DNA of 64,000 nt from contig NZ_CP043473.1 in NCBI RefSeq assembly GCF_008275125.1, positions 2,914,001 to 2,978,000 on the forward strand, given 5' to 3'. The notes below the pieces were generated by a model that had not been told where the DNA came from, searched no databases, and worked only from the letters and a program-made list of their open reading frames with translations. Numbering within the stretch: position 1 is the stretch's first letter; each line of letters starts with the position of its first letter. A program made the translations under genes and the position numbers. Shown here in pieces: positions 31,777 to 42,311 of the stretch. Source of the stretch: Chromobacterium paludis (GTDB taxonomy: Bacteria; Pseudomonadota; Gammaproteobacteria; Burkholderiales; Chromobacteriaceae).

Positions 31777-32922
31777 TTAGAAACGATGGATCAAGCCCAC
31801 GCCGAAGGAGCTTTCGCTATCCACGCCGCTAGCCTTCCAGTTCACGTGGCCGTAGGAAGTGTAGACCTCGGTGCGCTTGGACATGGCGTAGTCCAGGCTC
31901 AGCACGAACTGATCATAGCCGGAATTGCTGATGGTTCCACCCAGCGATGTAACATCATAGCCCTTAACATAGGAAATATAAGGAGTGAAGGCACCGAAGG
32001 TATATCCTCCAGTCAGAGCCAACTCTTTGGCCTTCATTTTGCTAGCATCAATCGCAGCTTGAGCGGCAGCGGCAGTCGCATAAGAACCGTTCGCAGCCAA
32101 GGCGTTAGCATAGTTTGCTTTCACCGTAGTGCCAACCGTGGAGTTGTAGTACGGGGAGAGGCTATAACCATCGGCTTGCTGATAGCCGAGCGCCACGTAA
32201 ATATTGTTGGCGTTGTAACCGGCTTCCAGACGGTGCCAATCCTTCATGCCGCCCACCAGGCTGGAATCGCCCCAGCTGCCATAGTTGTACTTGCCGAAGT
32301 AGCCGGCGTTCTCGTAGCTCAGGCCGATGTTGGTGAAGGAGTTATTGGTGCGCGGGCCGGTACCATTGTTCAGGTTGTTCCGTTTTTCATCAACGGAGTA
32401 CAGGAAGGCGTAGCTGAAGCCATAGTAAGTCGGGCTGTCAAAACGCAAGGCATTGGTGTGGCGGTCGTCCAGACGGGTGAACATGCCCAGGCCCCCTACG
32501 CTTTCGCCGCTGTATGAACCCGGATCCACCAGTTCCATGTCGGAGTTGGCATAGTTGGACAGTTTACCGAAGCGAACCTTACCCCAGTCGCCGGTCAAGC
32601 CGATGAAGGTGTCGCGCGTGCCCAGGCCATCGCTGGAAGCACCGGAGCCGCCATTGCTGCCATCCATGTGCAGGCGGCTTTCCACCTGCCAGATCGCCTT
32701 CAGGCCGCCGCCCAGATCTTCGCTGCCCTTGAAACCAATGCTGGAAGTCCAGTCATTGATTTGCATGCCGCTCTGCGGCTTGCCTTGGGCGTTGGTGCCG
32801 AAAGAAGAGCTATAAGTCTTGTTGTCTTCGATACCGGCCTTGATGGTGCCGTAGATGGTCACATCCGCCATTGCGGCAGCCGGCAGGGCAGCCAGCGCCA
32901 AAGCAATCAGCTTCTTGTTCAT
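31777..32922 (-). CDS. Gram-negative (neisserial-type) outer-membrane porin
   Basis: 381 residues. A trimeric 16-strand beta-barrel porin allowing diffusion of small solutes. Signal peptide MNKKLIALALAALPAAAMA, mature start DVTIYGTIKAGIE, and the terminal aromatic residue needed for BAM recognition (GLIHRF) are visible. The eyelet-type motif and the many alternating aromatic strands fit Porin_4. AAGGAT precedes ATG 32922. Its 5' region holds a promoter at 33030-33058, leaving an untranslated leader of about 100 bases with a CGACGG/CCGTCG hairpin at 33000-33017. Confidence 0.94.
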   Translation of the reverse strand: MNKKLIALALAALPAAAMADVTIYGTIKAGIEDNKTYSSSFGTNAQGKPQSGMQINDWTSSIGFKGSEDLGGGLKAIWQVESRLHMDGSNGGSGASSDGLGTRDTFIGLTGDWGKVRFGKLSNYANSDMELVDPGSYSGESVGGLGMFTRLDDRHTNALRFDSPTYYGFSYAFLYSVDEKRNNLNNGTGPRTNNSFTNIGLSYENAGYFGKYNYGSWGDSSLVGGMKDWHRLEAGYNANNIYVALGYQQADGYSLSPYYNSTVGTTVKANYANALAANGSYATAAAAQAAIDASKMKAKELALTGGYTFGAFTPYISYVKGYDVTSLGGTISNSGYDQFVLSLDYAMSKRTEVYTSYGHVNWKASGVDSESSFGVGLIHRF

Positions 32923-33029
32923 TGCAGATCCTTTCAAGTCAGTTGATTTTGTCCTGTTGACTCAGCGGCTTGCGGCCGTTGGCCCGGACATTTATGTGCC
33001 GACGGTATGTTCCGTCGATCGCTGTTGCC

Positions 33030-33058
33030 AATATAAGACCGGCGTTGCAGAAAAACAA
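33030..33058 (-). promoter_or_regulatory. Probable porin promoter
   Basis: On the minus strand TTGTTT (33053-33058) and TATATT (33030-33035) are spaced by 17 bases, about 108 bases before the porin start. The leader between them and the start contains a 6-bp hairpin at 33000-33017. Confidence 0.55.
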
Positions 33059-33211
33059 AGATCAGCCTGTTTTGGCGCTGCCAAAATACCAAAAAAACAA
33101 CAACATGAACGCCAACCCCATGTTTACAAAGCGTTTGCCTCGGCACAGCCAGCCCCAGACTGCTGCCAGCAAGCAACAGAATGCGGTTCAAGTGACATTT
33201 TCGCGACACTA

Positions 33212-33394
33212 GGGGCTATTGACGTTTGGTGAGTGGATCGCGTTTGAGCTACGCCAAAGCCGCAGGCCGGGTGCCTTTCGCGCCGACTCTTCGTTGTTCC
33301 GCGCTGGCAAAGAATGACTATGCGGCGCGCGAAACGCCTCGATTCGGCGCAAAACGCATCCCGGCGCGACCGCCCACCAAACGTCAACAGCCCC
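33212..33394. repeat. MITE-like element with 22-bp terminal inverted repeats
   Basis: GGGGCTATTGACGTTTGGTG at 33212-33231 has an inverted partner at 33375-33394 reading GGGGCTGTTGACGTTTGGTG on the other strand, 19 of 20 matching, with similarity running slightly inward. The 183-bp unit between porin and comEA holds no credible gene and has no obvious target duplication. The form (short, non-coding, terminal inverted repeats) is that of a MITE; copy number in the genome is unknown. Confidence 0.5.
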
Positions 33395-33433
33395 GAGGCA
33401 TGCCACCCAGCCGAACCCGGCGCCCAAGATGAA

Positions 33434-33465
33434 AAAACCGCCGCTCGAAAACGAACGGCGGTTTT
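33434..33465 (-). terminator. Intrinsic terminator of comEA
   Basis: AAAACCGCCG (33434-33443) pairs with CGGCGGTTTT (33456-33465); T-runs on both strands, positioned 30 bases after the comEA stop. Confidence 0.85.
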
Positions 33466-33494
33466 GTTGTCAGCGACAGCGCCCAGGCGCCTGC

Positions 33495-33815
33495 TTATTT
33501 GGCTGCGGGCTTAGCCGCCGGCTTGGCGGCAGGGGACGGCTTGGCGGCAGGCGACGGCGCTGCGCCGCCGACCACCAGGTCTTTGCGCAGTTTTTCCAGC
33601 GTCTTATCGCCGATGCCGGAAACCTTCTTCAAATCATCCACCGTTTTGAACGGGCCGTTCTTGGCGCGGTAGTCGACGATGGCCTTGGCCTTGGCCGGGC
33701 CTATTCCCTTCAGCGTCTCCAGCTGCTGGGGCGTGGCGGTATTCAGGTTCACGGCGGCCCAGGCTACATTGCACAACAACAATAAAGCCGCCACGGCGGC
33801 GAACAGTTTTTTCAT
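33495..33815 (-). CDS. comEA: ComEA-type helix-hairpin-helix DNA-binding protein
   Basis: 106 residues. A periplasmic DNA-binding protein that pulls incoming DNA through the outer membrane during natural transformation. Signal peptide KKLFAAVAALLLLCNVAWA, then a tandem HhH unit (AVNLNTATPQQLETLKGIGPAKAKAI... and KVSGIGDKTLEKL). An Ala/Lys/Pro repeat tail (PSPAAKPSPAAKPAAK) closes the protein. Type IV pili, the uptake machine it serves, are encoded by pilBCD nearby. Confidence 0.92.
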   Translation of the reverse strand: MKKLFAAVAALLLLCNVAWAAVNLNTATPQQLETLKGIGPAKAKAIVDYRAKNGPFKTVDDLKKVSGIGDKTLEKLRKDLVVGGAAPSPAAKPSPAAKPAAKPAAK

Positions 33816-33866
33816 CACGGACTCCTTGCGCGAGTTGGGGGAAAACGGCTCAATTATGACATGCAG

Positions 33867-34688
33867 CTAACCGCGCTGCAGAATCAATTCTAGAACCACC
33901 TTGCTGCCCACGTATGCCAGCATCAGGGACAGGAAGCCTGCCAGCGCCCAACGTATTGCCACGCGGCCGCGCCACCCCTGCAAACGCCGTCCCACCAGCA
34001 ATCCCGCGAAGATCAGCCAGGAGATCACGCCGAATACGGTCTTGTGCGTCAGGGCCGCAGCCTTGCCAAACACTTCCTCCGAGAACACCGCGCCTGTCAA
34101 CAAGGTCAGGGTCAGCAGCAGGAAACCGACAGCGATCACCTGGAACATCATTTTCTCCAACGAGAGCAAAGGCGGCAGCTGCTTGGCCAGCATCGACACC
34201 CGGCGGTGATGCAGCGCACGCTCCAGCAGCAGCATCAACACGGCGATCAGCGCGGCGATGGCGAACAGGCTGTAGGCCAGCATGGACACCAGGATGTGCA
34301 GCACGAAGGCCGGATTGGACAGGTCGCTGACCAGATGGCGTCCGGGGAAGGCCAGGGCAAAGGCCAGCGCGCCCATGGCCAGCGGCATCATGAACAGCTG
34401 CAAGCCCTCCACTTTATAAAAGAAGCTGCAGGTCCAGTAGATCAACAACATGATCCACACCATCACGCTGAGCGCGTGGCCCACGCCAAGGGCCAGGCCG
34501 CCGCTGGCGCTGAGCGGCGCCACCACCACCACGGCCTGCACCAATAGCAGCAGGCCGAGCAGGCTGTGCTCCGTGCGCGGATTGCGCGGCCAACGGGCGG
34601 CGCCTTTCCAGTTGGCCAGGTAATGCCAAGTGAACAGGCCGTAGGACAGGATCAGAAACAGGGTCAAAACGAGCAGTAGGCTGGTCAT
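33867..34688 (-). CDS. CcsA/HemX-like cytochrome c assembly membrane protein (YpjD)
   Basis: 273 residues, about eight membrane helices. Related to the CcsA/ResC family that handles haem for cytochrome c maturation. The pattern LTHKTVFGVISWLIFAGLLVGR and histidines in the membrane segments fit. The gene lies divergently next to ffh, the usual place for YpjD in proteobacteria. Actual haem handling by this subgroup is inferred from the family. Confidence 0.85.
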   Translation of the reverse strand: MTSLLLVLTLFLILSYGLFTWHYLANWKGAARWPRNPRTEHSLLGLLLLVQAVVVVAPLSASGGLALGVGHALSVMVWIMLLIYWTCSFFYKVEGLQLFMMPLAMGALAFALAFPGRHLVSDLSNPAFVLHILVSMLAYSLFAIAALIAVLMLLLERALHHRRVSMLAKQLPPLLSLEKMMFQVIAVGFLLLTLTLLTGAVFSEEVFGKAAALTHKTVFGVISWLIFAGLLVGRRLQGWRGRVAIRWALAGFLSLMLAYVGSKVVLELILQRG

Positions 34689-34801
34689 ATATAAGGGTAT
34701 GCGATCAAATCCGGGCGCTTACGCGGCGGCTCGTGGTAAAATCGACTGTTTGAGAGTCTACACCAAGCTGCCTATGCTTGGCAGAGAGTAAGGACAGCAC
34801 C

Positions 34802-36157
34802 ATGCTAGACAACTTGACCAGCCGCCTGTCCGGCGTGATGAAAACCCTGCGCGGCAATGCGCGGCTGACCGAATCGAATATCCAGGACGCGATGCGCGAG
34901 GTGCGCATGGCCCTGCTGGAGGCCGACGTGGCGCTGCCCGTCGTCAAGACCTTCATCGCCCAGGTGAAGGAACGCGCGCTGGGCCAGGACGTCATGGGCA
35001 GCCTGACCCCGGGCCAGGCCCTGGTGGGCGTGGTCAACGAAGAGCTCGTCAAGCTGATGGGCGAGAAGAACGACGAGTTGAACCTGGCCGCCGTGCCGCC
35101 CGCCATCGTGCTGATGGCCGGCCTGCAAGGCGCGGGCAAGACCACCACCGTCGGCAAGCTGGCCAAGCGGCTGAAGGAAACCCAGAAGAAGAAGGTGCTG
35201 GTGGTGTCGGCAGACGTATACCGCCCGGCCGCCATCGAGCAGCTGAAACTGCTGGCCTCGCAGGTGGGCGTGGAGTGGTTCCCGTCCGACGTGTCGCAAA
35301 AGCCGGTAGACATCGCGCGCGCCGCCATCGACCACGCGCGCCGCCACTTCTTCGACGTCTTGCTGGTGGACACCGCTGGCCGCCTCGCCATCGACGAGGC
35401 GATGATGGACGAGATCAAGGCGCTGCACGCCGCGATCAGCCCGGTGGAAACGCTGTTCGTGGTGGACGCGATGCAAGGCCAGGACGCGGTCAACACCGCC
35501 AAGGCCTTCAATGAAGCGCTGCCGCTGACCGGCGTGATCCTGACCAAGATGGACGGCGACTCGCGCGGCGGCGCCGCCCTGTCTGTGCGCCACGTCACCG
35601 GCAAGCCGATCAAGTTCATCGGCGTCGGCGAAAAAGTCACGGGCATCGAACCGTTCCACCCGGACCGCATCGCCAGCCGCATTCTGGGCATGGGCGACGT
35701 GCTGTCGCTGATCGAGGAAGTGCAGAAGGGCATCGATCAGAAGGAAGCCGAGGCCATGGCCAAGAAGTTGAAGTCCGGCAAGGGCTTCGACCTCGAGGAC
35801 TTCAAGGCGCAGATGCAGCAGATGAAGAAAATGGGCGGCATGTCCAATCTGCTGGAAAAAATGCCGGGCCAGATCGGCCAGATGGCCAAAGGCATCCAGG
35901 GCGCTGAGGCGGAGAAATCCATGCGCCGCATCGAGGGCATCATCAACTCGATGACCATGGAAGAGCGTCGCAAGCCGGAACTGATCAAAGCCAGCCGCAA
36001 GCGCCGCATCGCCGCCGGCTCCGGCGTGACGGTGCAGGAAGTGAACCGCCTGCTGGCCCAGTTCGAGCAGATGCAGAAGATGATGAAACAGTTCTCGTCC
36101 AAGGGCGGAATGATGAAGATGATGCGCGGCATGAAGGGCATGATGCCCGGCATGTAA
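34802..36157 (+). CDS. ffh: Signal recognition particle protein Ffh
   Basis: 451 residues. The SRP GTPase that binds 4.5S RNA and signal sequences of inner-membrane proteins. N domain, then G domain with MAGLQGAGKTTTVGKLAKRL (G1) and VVDAMQGQDAVNTAKAF, then a methionine-rich M domain (from about 325) with the RNA-binding motif RRKPELIKASRKRRIAAGSG and a Met-rich tail. TAAGGA precedes ATG 34802. Confidence 0.98.
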   Translation: MLDNLTSRLSGVMKTLRGNARLTESNIQDAMREVRMALLEADVALPVVKTFIAQVKERALGQDVMGSLTPGQALVGVVNEELVKLMGEKNDELNLAAVPPAIVLMAGLQGAGKTTTVGKLAKRLKETQKKKVLVVSADVYRPAAIEQLKLLASQVGVEWFPSDVSQKPVDIARAAIDHARRHFFDVLLVDTAGRLAIDEAMMDEIKALHAAISPVETLFVVDAMQGQDAVNTAKAFNEALPLTGVILTKMDGDSRGGAALSVRHVTGKPIKFIGVGEKVTGIEPFHPDRIASRILGMGDVLSLIEEVQKGIDQKEAEAMAKKLKSGKGFDLEDFKAQMQQMKKMGGMSNLLEKMPGQIGQMAKGIQGAEAEKSMRRIEGIINSMTMEERRKPELIKASRKRRIAAGSGVTVQEVNRLLAQFEQMQKMMKQFSSKGGMMKMMRGMKGMMPGM

Positions 36158-36165
36158 GCGAAAAC

Positions 36166-36188
36166 AAACGGGCGCCAGACGCCCGTTT
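36166..36188 (+). terminator. Intrinsic terminator of ffh
   Basis: AAACGGGCG / CGCCCGTTT, a perfect 9-bp stem with a 5-base loop, followed by CTTTT. Confidence 0.85.
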
Positions 36189-36195
36189 CTTTTGA

Positions 36196-37689
<1,494 letters not shown>

Positions 37690-37713
37690 CCTACCACGCT
37701 TCCGCCGCTGCGC

Positions 37714-37735
37714 ACGCCGTCCCTTGGGACGGCGT
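37714..37735 (+). terminator. Intrinsic terminator of purB
   Basis: ACGCCGTCCC / GGGACGGCGT, a perfect 10-bp stem with a 2-base gap, followed by TTTGC. Confidence 0.85.
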
Positions 37736-37892
37736 TTTGCATTTCCGCCCCCGTCCCGCCTGCGGCGGCTACGCCGCACCTGTCATATCCCAGTCACAGC
37801 TCTTGCAGAATTTTGTGGTCAAAATGCCATTTGCCCCTGACAATGGGATGTAAATAACACCAAAAACAATTGCTGCTGCAACAGGAAACGGG

Positions 37893-37916
37893 GCCGGGCA
37901 GTCATCCTGGCCCGGC
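37893..37916 (+). promoter_or_regulatory. Leader hairpin before the tubulin-like gene
   Basis: GCCGGGC (37893-37899) and GCCCGGC (37910-37916) form a 7-bp GC stem ending 28 bases before the start codon. No U-run follows. It may affect mRNA stability or translation; no convincing promoter hexamers were found in 37736-37892. Confidence 0.4.
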
Positions 37917-37944
37917 AATGGGTCCACCCTGAAATAGAGAATGG

Positions 37945-40110
37945 ATGATCATGCAATCTATGTACGACCAATCCTCGAATCACCCGGCCAGCGACGACGA
38001 ACTCCTAGCCAGCCTGCCCCAGCCGGCATCTCCCCGCAATCTGCTGCAACTGAATGAACGGGTTCAGCCCGGCCTGCTGCAGTATTTCATCGAGCACGAC
38101 ACCAACCGCATCCTGCAGCACCTGGACACGCTGCGCGGCATGGCCTTCGCCCGCGATGGCGAAGACGGCCAGGACAACGTGGTCGAACGTCCGTTTCCAT
38201 CGGTCTGCCTGATCGGCCTGGGCCGCTGCGGCTCCAATATCGCGCTGGACGTGGCCACCCTGGTCTATAACGCGCGCAAGTTCTACCTCAATGAATTTTC
38301 CGCCGAGGAAAAAGCCGCGCCGGAGCAGGAAACGCGCCGCCCGCGCAAATGGCTGAACCGCAACCTGCTGGCCCAGCACAAGAGCGCCAAGCCGGCCTTC
38401 CTGATCGAGCCCATGGTGATGCTGGGCGATCTGGACAAGGACATCAAGGGACGCATCCGTTTCTCGCGCCGCGGCGAGCAGGGCGACTTCTTCAGCAATT
38501 ACAACAAAATGAAGATCATGGACCTGGCCGAGGTCCACGCCGGCGGCGCCGGCAACGCGCCGATCCTGGGCCAGTATCTGGCCAAGATCATCCTGAACAA
38601 GGACACGGTCAGCTTCTCCGATCCGGAATGGGCGCTGATCCACTCCTATCTGGTGGACTCCTGCGGCATCAAGGCCAACCAGTCCAGGCTATATTTCTAC
38701 ATTTTCAGCGCCGGCGGCGGCACCGGCTCCGGCATGGCCTCGGAATTCGGCCTGGCCCAGCAGTACGCGTATATGAGCAAAACCTTCGAGACGCGCGGCG
38801 AGGATAAGGGCGGCCAGGCCGACGACTACGGCTTCGTGTTCGAACCCATCTTCACCAGCGGCATCTGCATCCTGCCCAATATCTCGGGCCAGCATGCCGA
38901 GGGCTCCGAGGCGCTGCACATCAACGCCGGCCGCCTGCTGTGCAAATACCTGGCCGAGGAGTGGGACTTCTCCTACAACTTCGTCAATGAAGAAGCCGGC
39001 GCCGAAAGCGTGATGCGCCGCATCCGGCCGTGGAACGCCATGATGCTGATCTCCAACGACATCATGCGCTACGCCGAGGAAAGCGAAGGCGGCAATATCG
39101 AGCACCTGGACGTCAACGCCATGGAGCGTCACGCCAACCAGTACATCTCGCAGCAGATCTTCAACATCCTGACCGCCCAGGCCGTCACCAGCGACTACGA
39201 CGAAAACTACTTCCTGCGCGCCGGCATAGACATGGGCGAGACGATACGGCTAGACGCCAACGACCTGTTCATGAGCCTGGCCGGCCCGGTGGCCGTGGCC
39301 TACGCCGAATCGGTGGTATCGGACCCGCTGGGCTCGGACGGCTTCGTCAACAAGCTCGACATCGACGACCTGTTCTACCGCTCCATCGACCTGCCGCACT
39401 TCAACCAGCAAACCCAGGCGATAGAAGGCATCAGCCTGTTGCCCATCGAATGCGAGAGCTACCGCGCGGCGCTGGAAGAATACAAGCAGTCCGGCTACGC
39501 GGCGGAAAAGCTCAATCAACTTTTCTTCTTCCAGAACTGCTCCTCGGTGGTGGCCATCCTGTCGCTGCCCAAGGGTTACAAGCTGTCCTACCTGGACCTG
39601 AACCGGCTGAAGCGCCATCTGAACGACCTGTTCCCCAGCACCACGCTGAAGCGCTACGCGCTGGTGATAGGCGCGTCCACCAATCTGTCGCTGACTACCC
39701 TGGTGGCCAAGAGCCCCTGCCTCAGCGACGATTTCCTGACCCTGATCGTGGCCTATATCAAGCGCTGCTTCGCCCATGGCAACCATCGCTTCGACGACAG
39801 CCTGGACAACGTGATCCTGGAACTGATCACCTCGGAACACTTCGACGAGACCATGCTGGAAAAGCTGCTCAACGAATACGAGAATCCGGCCAAGATCCTG
39901 GACACCAACTGGTTCGCCATCAAGCCGATGTACGAGAAGAAGTACCGCGAGCTGATCCGCGACAACAAGAAGTTCGTCTCCATCAACGACATCCGGCTGA
40001 CGCGCGAGCATGTGCAGAAGGCCGTGTGCTATCTGCGCGAGATCTACCGCCACCGCATCGGCAAGACCCGCGTGGTGTCGCTGAACCGCTACGCGCGCCA
40101 CAAGCACTGA
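37945..40110 (+). CDS. FtsZ/tubulin-superfamily GTPase-like protein of unknown role
   Basis: 721 residues. The nucleotide-binding loops of the FtsZ/tubulin fold appear in order: VCLIGLGRCGSN at 87-98 (T1), GDLDKD at 161-166, AGGAGNAP at 199-206 (T3 area), the tubulin signature FSAGGGTGSG at 254-263 (T4), LISNDIM at 368-374 (like the FtsZ PND loop), and NKLDIDDLF at 469-477, which resembles the T7 catalytic loop NxDxxD. It is about twice FtsZ length: an 85-residue N-terminal extension and roughly 240 residues after T7. It fits the tubulin-like families (Pfam Tubulin_2 / FtsZ-like) rather than FtsZ or TubZ. No signal peptide or membrane helix was seen. It stands alone between two terminators. 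Polymerisation and function cannot be inferred. Confidence 0.75.
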   Translation: MIMQSMYDQSSNHPASDDELLASLPQPASPRNLLQLNERVQPGLLQYFIEHDTNRILQHLDTLRGMAFARDGEDGQDNVVERPFPSVCLIGLGRCGSNIALDVATLVYNARKFYLNEFSAEEKAAPEQETRRPRKWLNRNLLAQHKSAKPAFLIEPMVMLGDLDKDIKGRIRFSRRGEQGDFFSNYNKMKIMDLAEVHAGGAGNAPILGQYLAKIILNKDTVSFSDPEWALIHSYLVDSCGIKANQSRLYFYIFSAGGGTGSGMASEFGLAQQYAYMSKTFETRGEDKGGQADDYGFVFEPIFTSGICILPNISGQHAEGSEALHINAGRLLCKYLAEEWDFSYNFVNEEAGAESVMRRIRPWNAMMLISNDIMRYAEESEGGNIEHLDVNAMERHANQYISQQIFNILTAQAVTSDYDENYFLRAGIDMGETIRLDANDLFMSLAGPVAVAYAESVVSDPLGSDGFVNKLDIDDLFYRSIDLPHFNQQTQAIEGISLLPIECESYRAALEEYKQSGYAAEKLNQLFFFQNCSSVVAILSLPKGYKLSYLDLNRLKRHLNDLFPSTTLKRYALVIGASTNLSLTTLVAKSPCLSDDFLTLIVAYIKRCFAHGNHRFDDSLDNVILELITSEHFDETMLEKLLNEYENPAKILDTNWFAIKPMYEKKYRELIRDNKKFVSINDIRLTREHVQKAVCYLREIYRHRIGKTRVVSLNRYARHKH

Positions 40111-40130
40111 GCGCGCCGCCCCGTCCCAGC

Positions 40131-40152
40131 CACCCTCCCCTGCGGGAGGGTG
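40131..40152 (+). terminator. Intrinsic terminator of the tubulin-like gene
   Basis: CACCCTCCC / GGGAGGGTG, a perfect 9-bp stem with a 4-base loop, followed by TTTTC. It separates the tubulin-like gene from rstA. Confidence 0.88.
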
Positions 40153-40305
40153 TTTTCATTCTGCCGCCGGCAGCGGCGGCGGCCAACGCCCCGCCGCGGC
40201 GAGACCGCACGCGCCATCCAGGCGCGGCGTCGCCGCACTTGAGCCTGGGCGCGCACCGCGAGATACTTGCCGGCAATTGACTCAATCCCAGGTATGGACG
40301 CACGC

Positions 40306-41028
40306 ATGACCCATCGCATCGTATTTGTCGAGGACGACGCAGACCTCGCCGGCCTGATCAGCGAATTCCTGTCTCGCCACGAAATGGAAGTCGTGGTCGA
40401 ACCCCGCGGCGACGCCGCGCTTGACACCATCGCCCGCGAAAAGCCGGACATGGTCTTGCTGGACATCATGCTGCCGGGCAAGGACGGCCTGTCCATCTGC
40501 CGCGAGTTGCGGCCCAAGTTCGACGGCCCCATCATCATGCTGACCTCCTTGGACAGCGACATGAACCAGATACTGGGCCTGGAGCTGGGCGCCAACGACT
40601 ACATCCTGAAAACCACCCAGCCTTCGGTGCTGGTGGCGCGCTTGCGCGCCCAGCTTCGCCATCTGCGCCCGGCCCAGCCGGCGGCCGATGCCGCGCAGGC
40701 GGGCAAGCCATCCTCGCGCAAGGTGGTGTTCGGCCAGTTGTCCATCGACCCGGTCAGCCGCGACGTGGTGCTGGCCGGCGAGAAAATCCCGCTCTCCACC
40801 TCGGACTTCGACCTGCTGTGGCTGCTGGCCAGCCATGCCGGCGAAACACTGAACCGCGACATTCTGCTCAAGGAAATGCGCGGCGTCAGTTACGACGGCC
40901 TGGACCGCAGCATAGACGTGGCCATCTCGCGGCTGCGCAAGAAACTGGGCGACAACCCCAGCGAGCCGTTCCGCATCAAGACGGTGCGCAACCGCGGCTA
41001 TCTGTTCTCGCTTTCCGGCTGGGAGTAA
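40306..41028 (+). CDS. rstA: OmpR-family response regulator, RstA-like
   Basis: 240 residues. Receiver domain with acidic pocket E9/D10, phosphoacceptor D53 (LLDIMLPG) and K102; then a winged-helix DNA-binding domain (SSRKVVFGQLSIDPVSRDVV to the C-terminus, with YDGLDRSIDVAISRLRKKLGDN as recognition helix). ATG 40306 is chosen; ATG 40294 is possible. Its partner kinase follows 6 bases later. RstA identity is inferred from similarity style and from the downstream asr-like and ydgD-like genes, which are RstA-controlled or asr-linked in E. coli. Confidence 0.85.
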   Translation: MTHRIVFVEDDADLAGLISEFLSRHEMEVVVEPRGDAALDTIAREKPDMVLLDIMLPGKDGLSICRELRPKFDGPIIMLTSLDSDMNQILGLELGANDYILKTTQPSVLVARLRAQLRHLRPAQPAADAAQAGKPSSRKVVFGQLSIDPVSRDVVLAGEKIPLSTSDFDLLWLLASHAGETLNRDILLKEMRGVSYDGLDRSIDVAISRLRKKLGDNPSEPFRIKTVRNRGYLFSLSGWE

Positions 41029-41034
41029 GCGCGC

Positions 41035-42309
41035 ATGCGCCGCCTGTTCATCCAGTTTTACCTGCTGCTGATGTCCTGCTTCCTGGTGGCGGTCATCCTG
41101 GTGGGCGTGGTCTACAAGCAGGCCGTGGACGATGTGGGCGAACGCTATCTGGCCGACCTGCTGCGCACCACGCTGTCGCTGATCGAAGCCGACCTGCGCG
41201 GCGTGCCGGAAGACCGTTGGAGCGAAACGCTGGCCAATTCCGACTACGGCTTCACCTTCCGCGTCAAAGTCGAGAAGATGAGCAACTACATCCTGGATGA
41301 CGATTCGCGCAAGGCGCTGGACCGCGGCGAGATCGTCATGCTGGAGGACAAATACCTGTTCCTGCAAAAGCTGCAGGACAGCAACTACCTGCTGGTGGCC
41401 GGTCCGCTGCGCTACCTGTTCTTCCTGCACCGGCTCAAGTGGTTCGACTACGCCTTGCTCGGCCTCTTGGGCCTGTCGCTGGCGATTCCGGTTTTCCTGT
41501 GGATGCGGCCGCACTGGCGCGACCTGGTGGCCCTGGAAAAAGCCTCCGGCCGCCTGGCCAACGGCGACCTGAGCGCGCGCGTGGACTTACCGCCGCATTC
41601 CGGCGTGCAGCACCTGGGCATCGCCTTCAACCACATGGCCGACAATATCGCCGCGCTGCTCAACAGCAAGCGCACCCTGACCAATGCCGTGGCGCACGAG
41701 CTGCGCACGCCGCTGGCGCGGCTGCGCTACCGCCTGGCGTTGCTGGAAGGCGATGAGGACACGCCGGAACGCCAGGCCATAGAGCGCGACCTCAACGCCA
41801 TCGACAAGCTGGTGGAAGAGCTGCTGTTCCACGCCAAGCTGGACCGGCCGGAGGCGCCGCTGAACCCCACCAGCTTCAACGCGCTGCCCTGGGCCCGCGA
41901 GCGCATCGCCGGCCAAGCCGCGCTGGCCCAGGAAATCCATTGGATAGAACCCAGCGGCGACGCGCTGGCCATCACCGCCGACGAGCACCTGATCACGCGC
42001 GCGCTGGACAATCTGCTGTCCAACGCGCGCCGTCACGCTCACTCCGTGGTCGCCACCCACGTCCTGATCGACAAGCAGCAGTACTGCCTCATCGTCGACG
42101 ACGACGGCCCCGGCATTCCGGAACAGGACCGCGACCGCGTGTTCGACCCCTTCGTGCGGCTGGATGAGAGCCGCGGCCGCAAGACCGGCGGCCACGGCCT
42201 GGGCCTGGCCATCGTCGCCGGCATCGCCCGCGCCCACCGCGGCAGCATCAAGGTGGAAACCTCTCCGATGGGCGGCGCGCGCTTCGAACTTCGTTGGCCG
42301 ATGGCCTGA
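41035..42309 (+). CDS. rstB: Sensor histidine kinase, RstB-like
   Basis: 424 residues. Two membrane helices (about 5-27 and 138-156) flank a periplasmic sensor of roughly 110 residues. A HAMP domain (about 158-210) leads to the dimerisation domain with phospho-acceptor H221 in VAHELRTPLARLRYRL and an HATPase_c domain (N box LDNLLSNARRHA, G1 VDDDGPGIPEQD, G2 GGHGLGLAIVAGIARAH). The tubulin-like gene is upstream but behind a terminator; the asr-like gene follows. Confidence 0.86.
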   Translation: MRRLFIQFYLLLMSCFLVAVILVGVVYKQAVDDVGERYLADLLRTTLSLIEADLRGVPEDRWSETLANSDYGFTFRVKVEKMSNYILDDDSRKALDRGEIVMLEDKYLFLQKLQDSNYLLVAGPLRYLFFLHRLKWFDYALLGLLGLSLAIPVFLWMRPHWRDLVALEKASGRLANGDLSARVDLPPHSGVQHLGIAFNHMADNIAALLNSKRTLTNAVAHELRTPLARLRYRLALLEGDEDTPERQAIERDLNAIDKLVEELLFHAKLDRPEAPLNPTSFNALPWARERIAGQAALAQEIHWIEPSGDALAITADEHLITRALDNLLSNARRHAHSVVATHVLIDKQQYCLIVDDDGPGIPEQDRDRVFDPFVRLDESRGRKTGGHGLGLAIVAGIARAHRGSIKVETSPMGGARFELRWPMA

Positions 42310-42311
42310 TG

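Noticed and set aside
33124..33514. Several short open frames between porin and comEA
   Set aside because: They overlap the inverted-repeat element and the comEA terminator and look non-coding.
37945..40110. Cell-division FtsZ
   Set aside because: Length, extensions and T4 loop differ from FtsZ, and there are no fts or mur genes around it.
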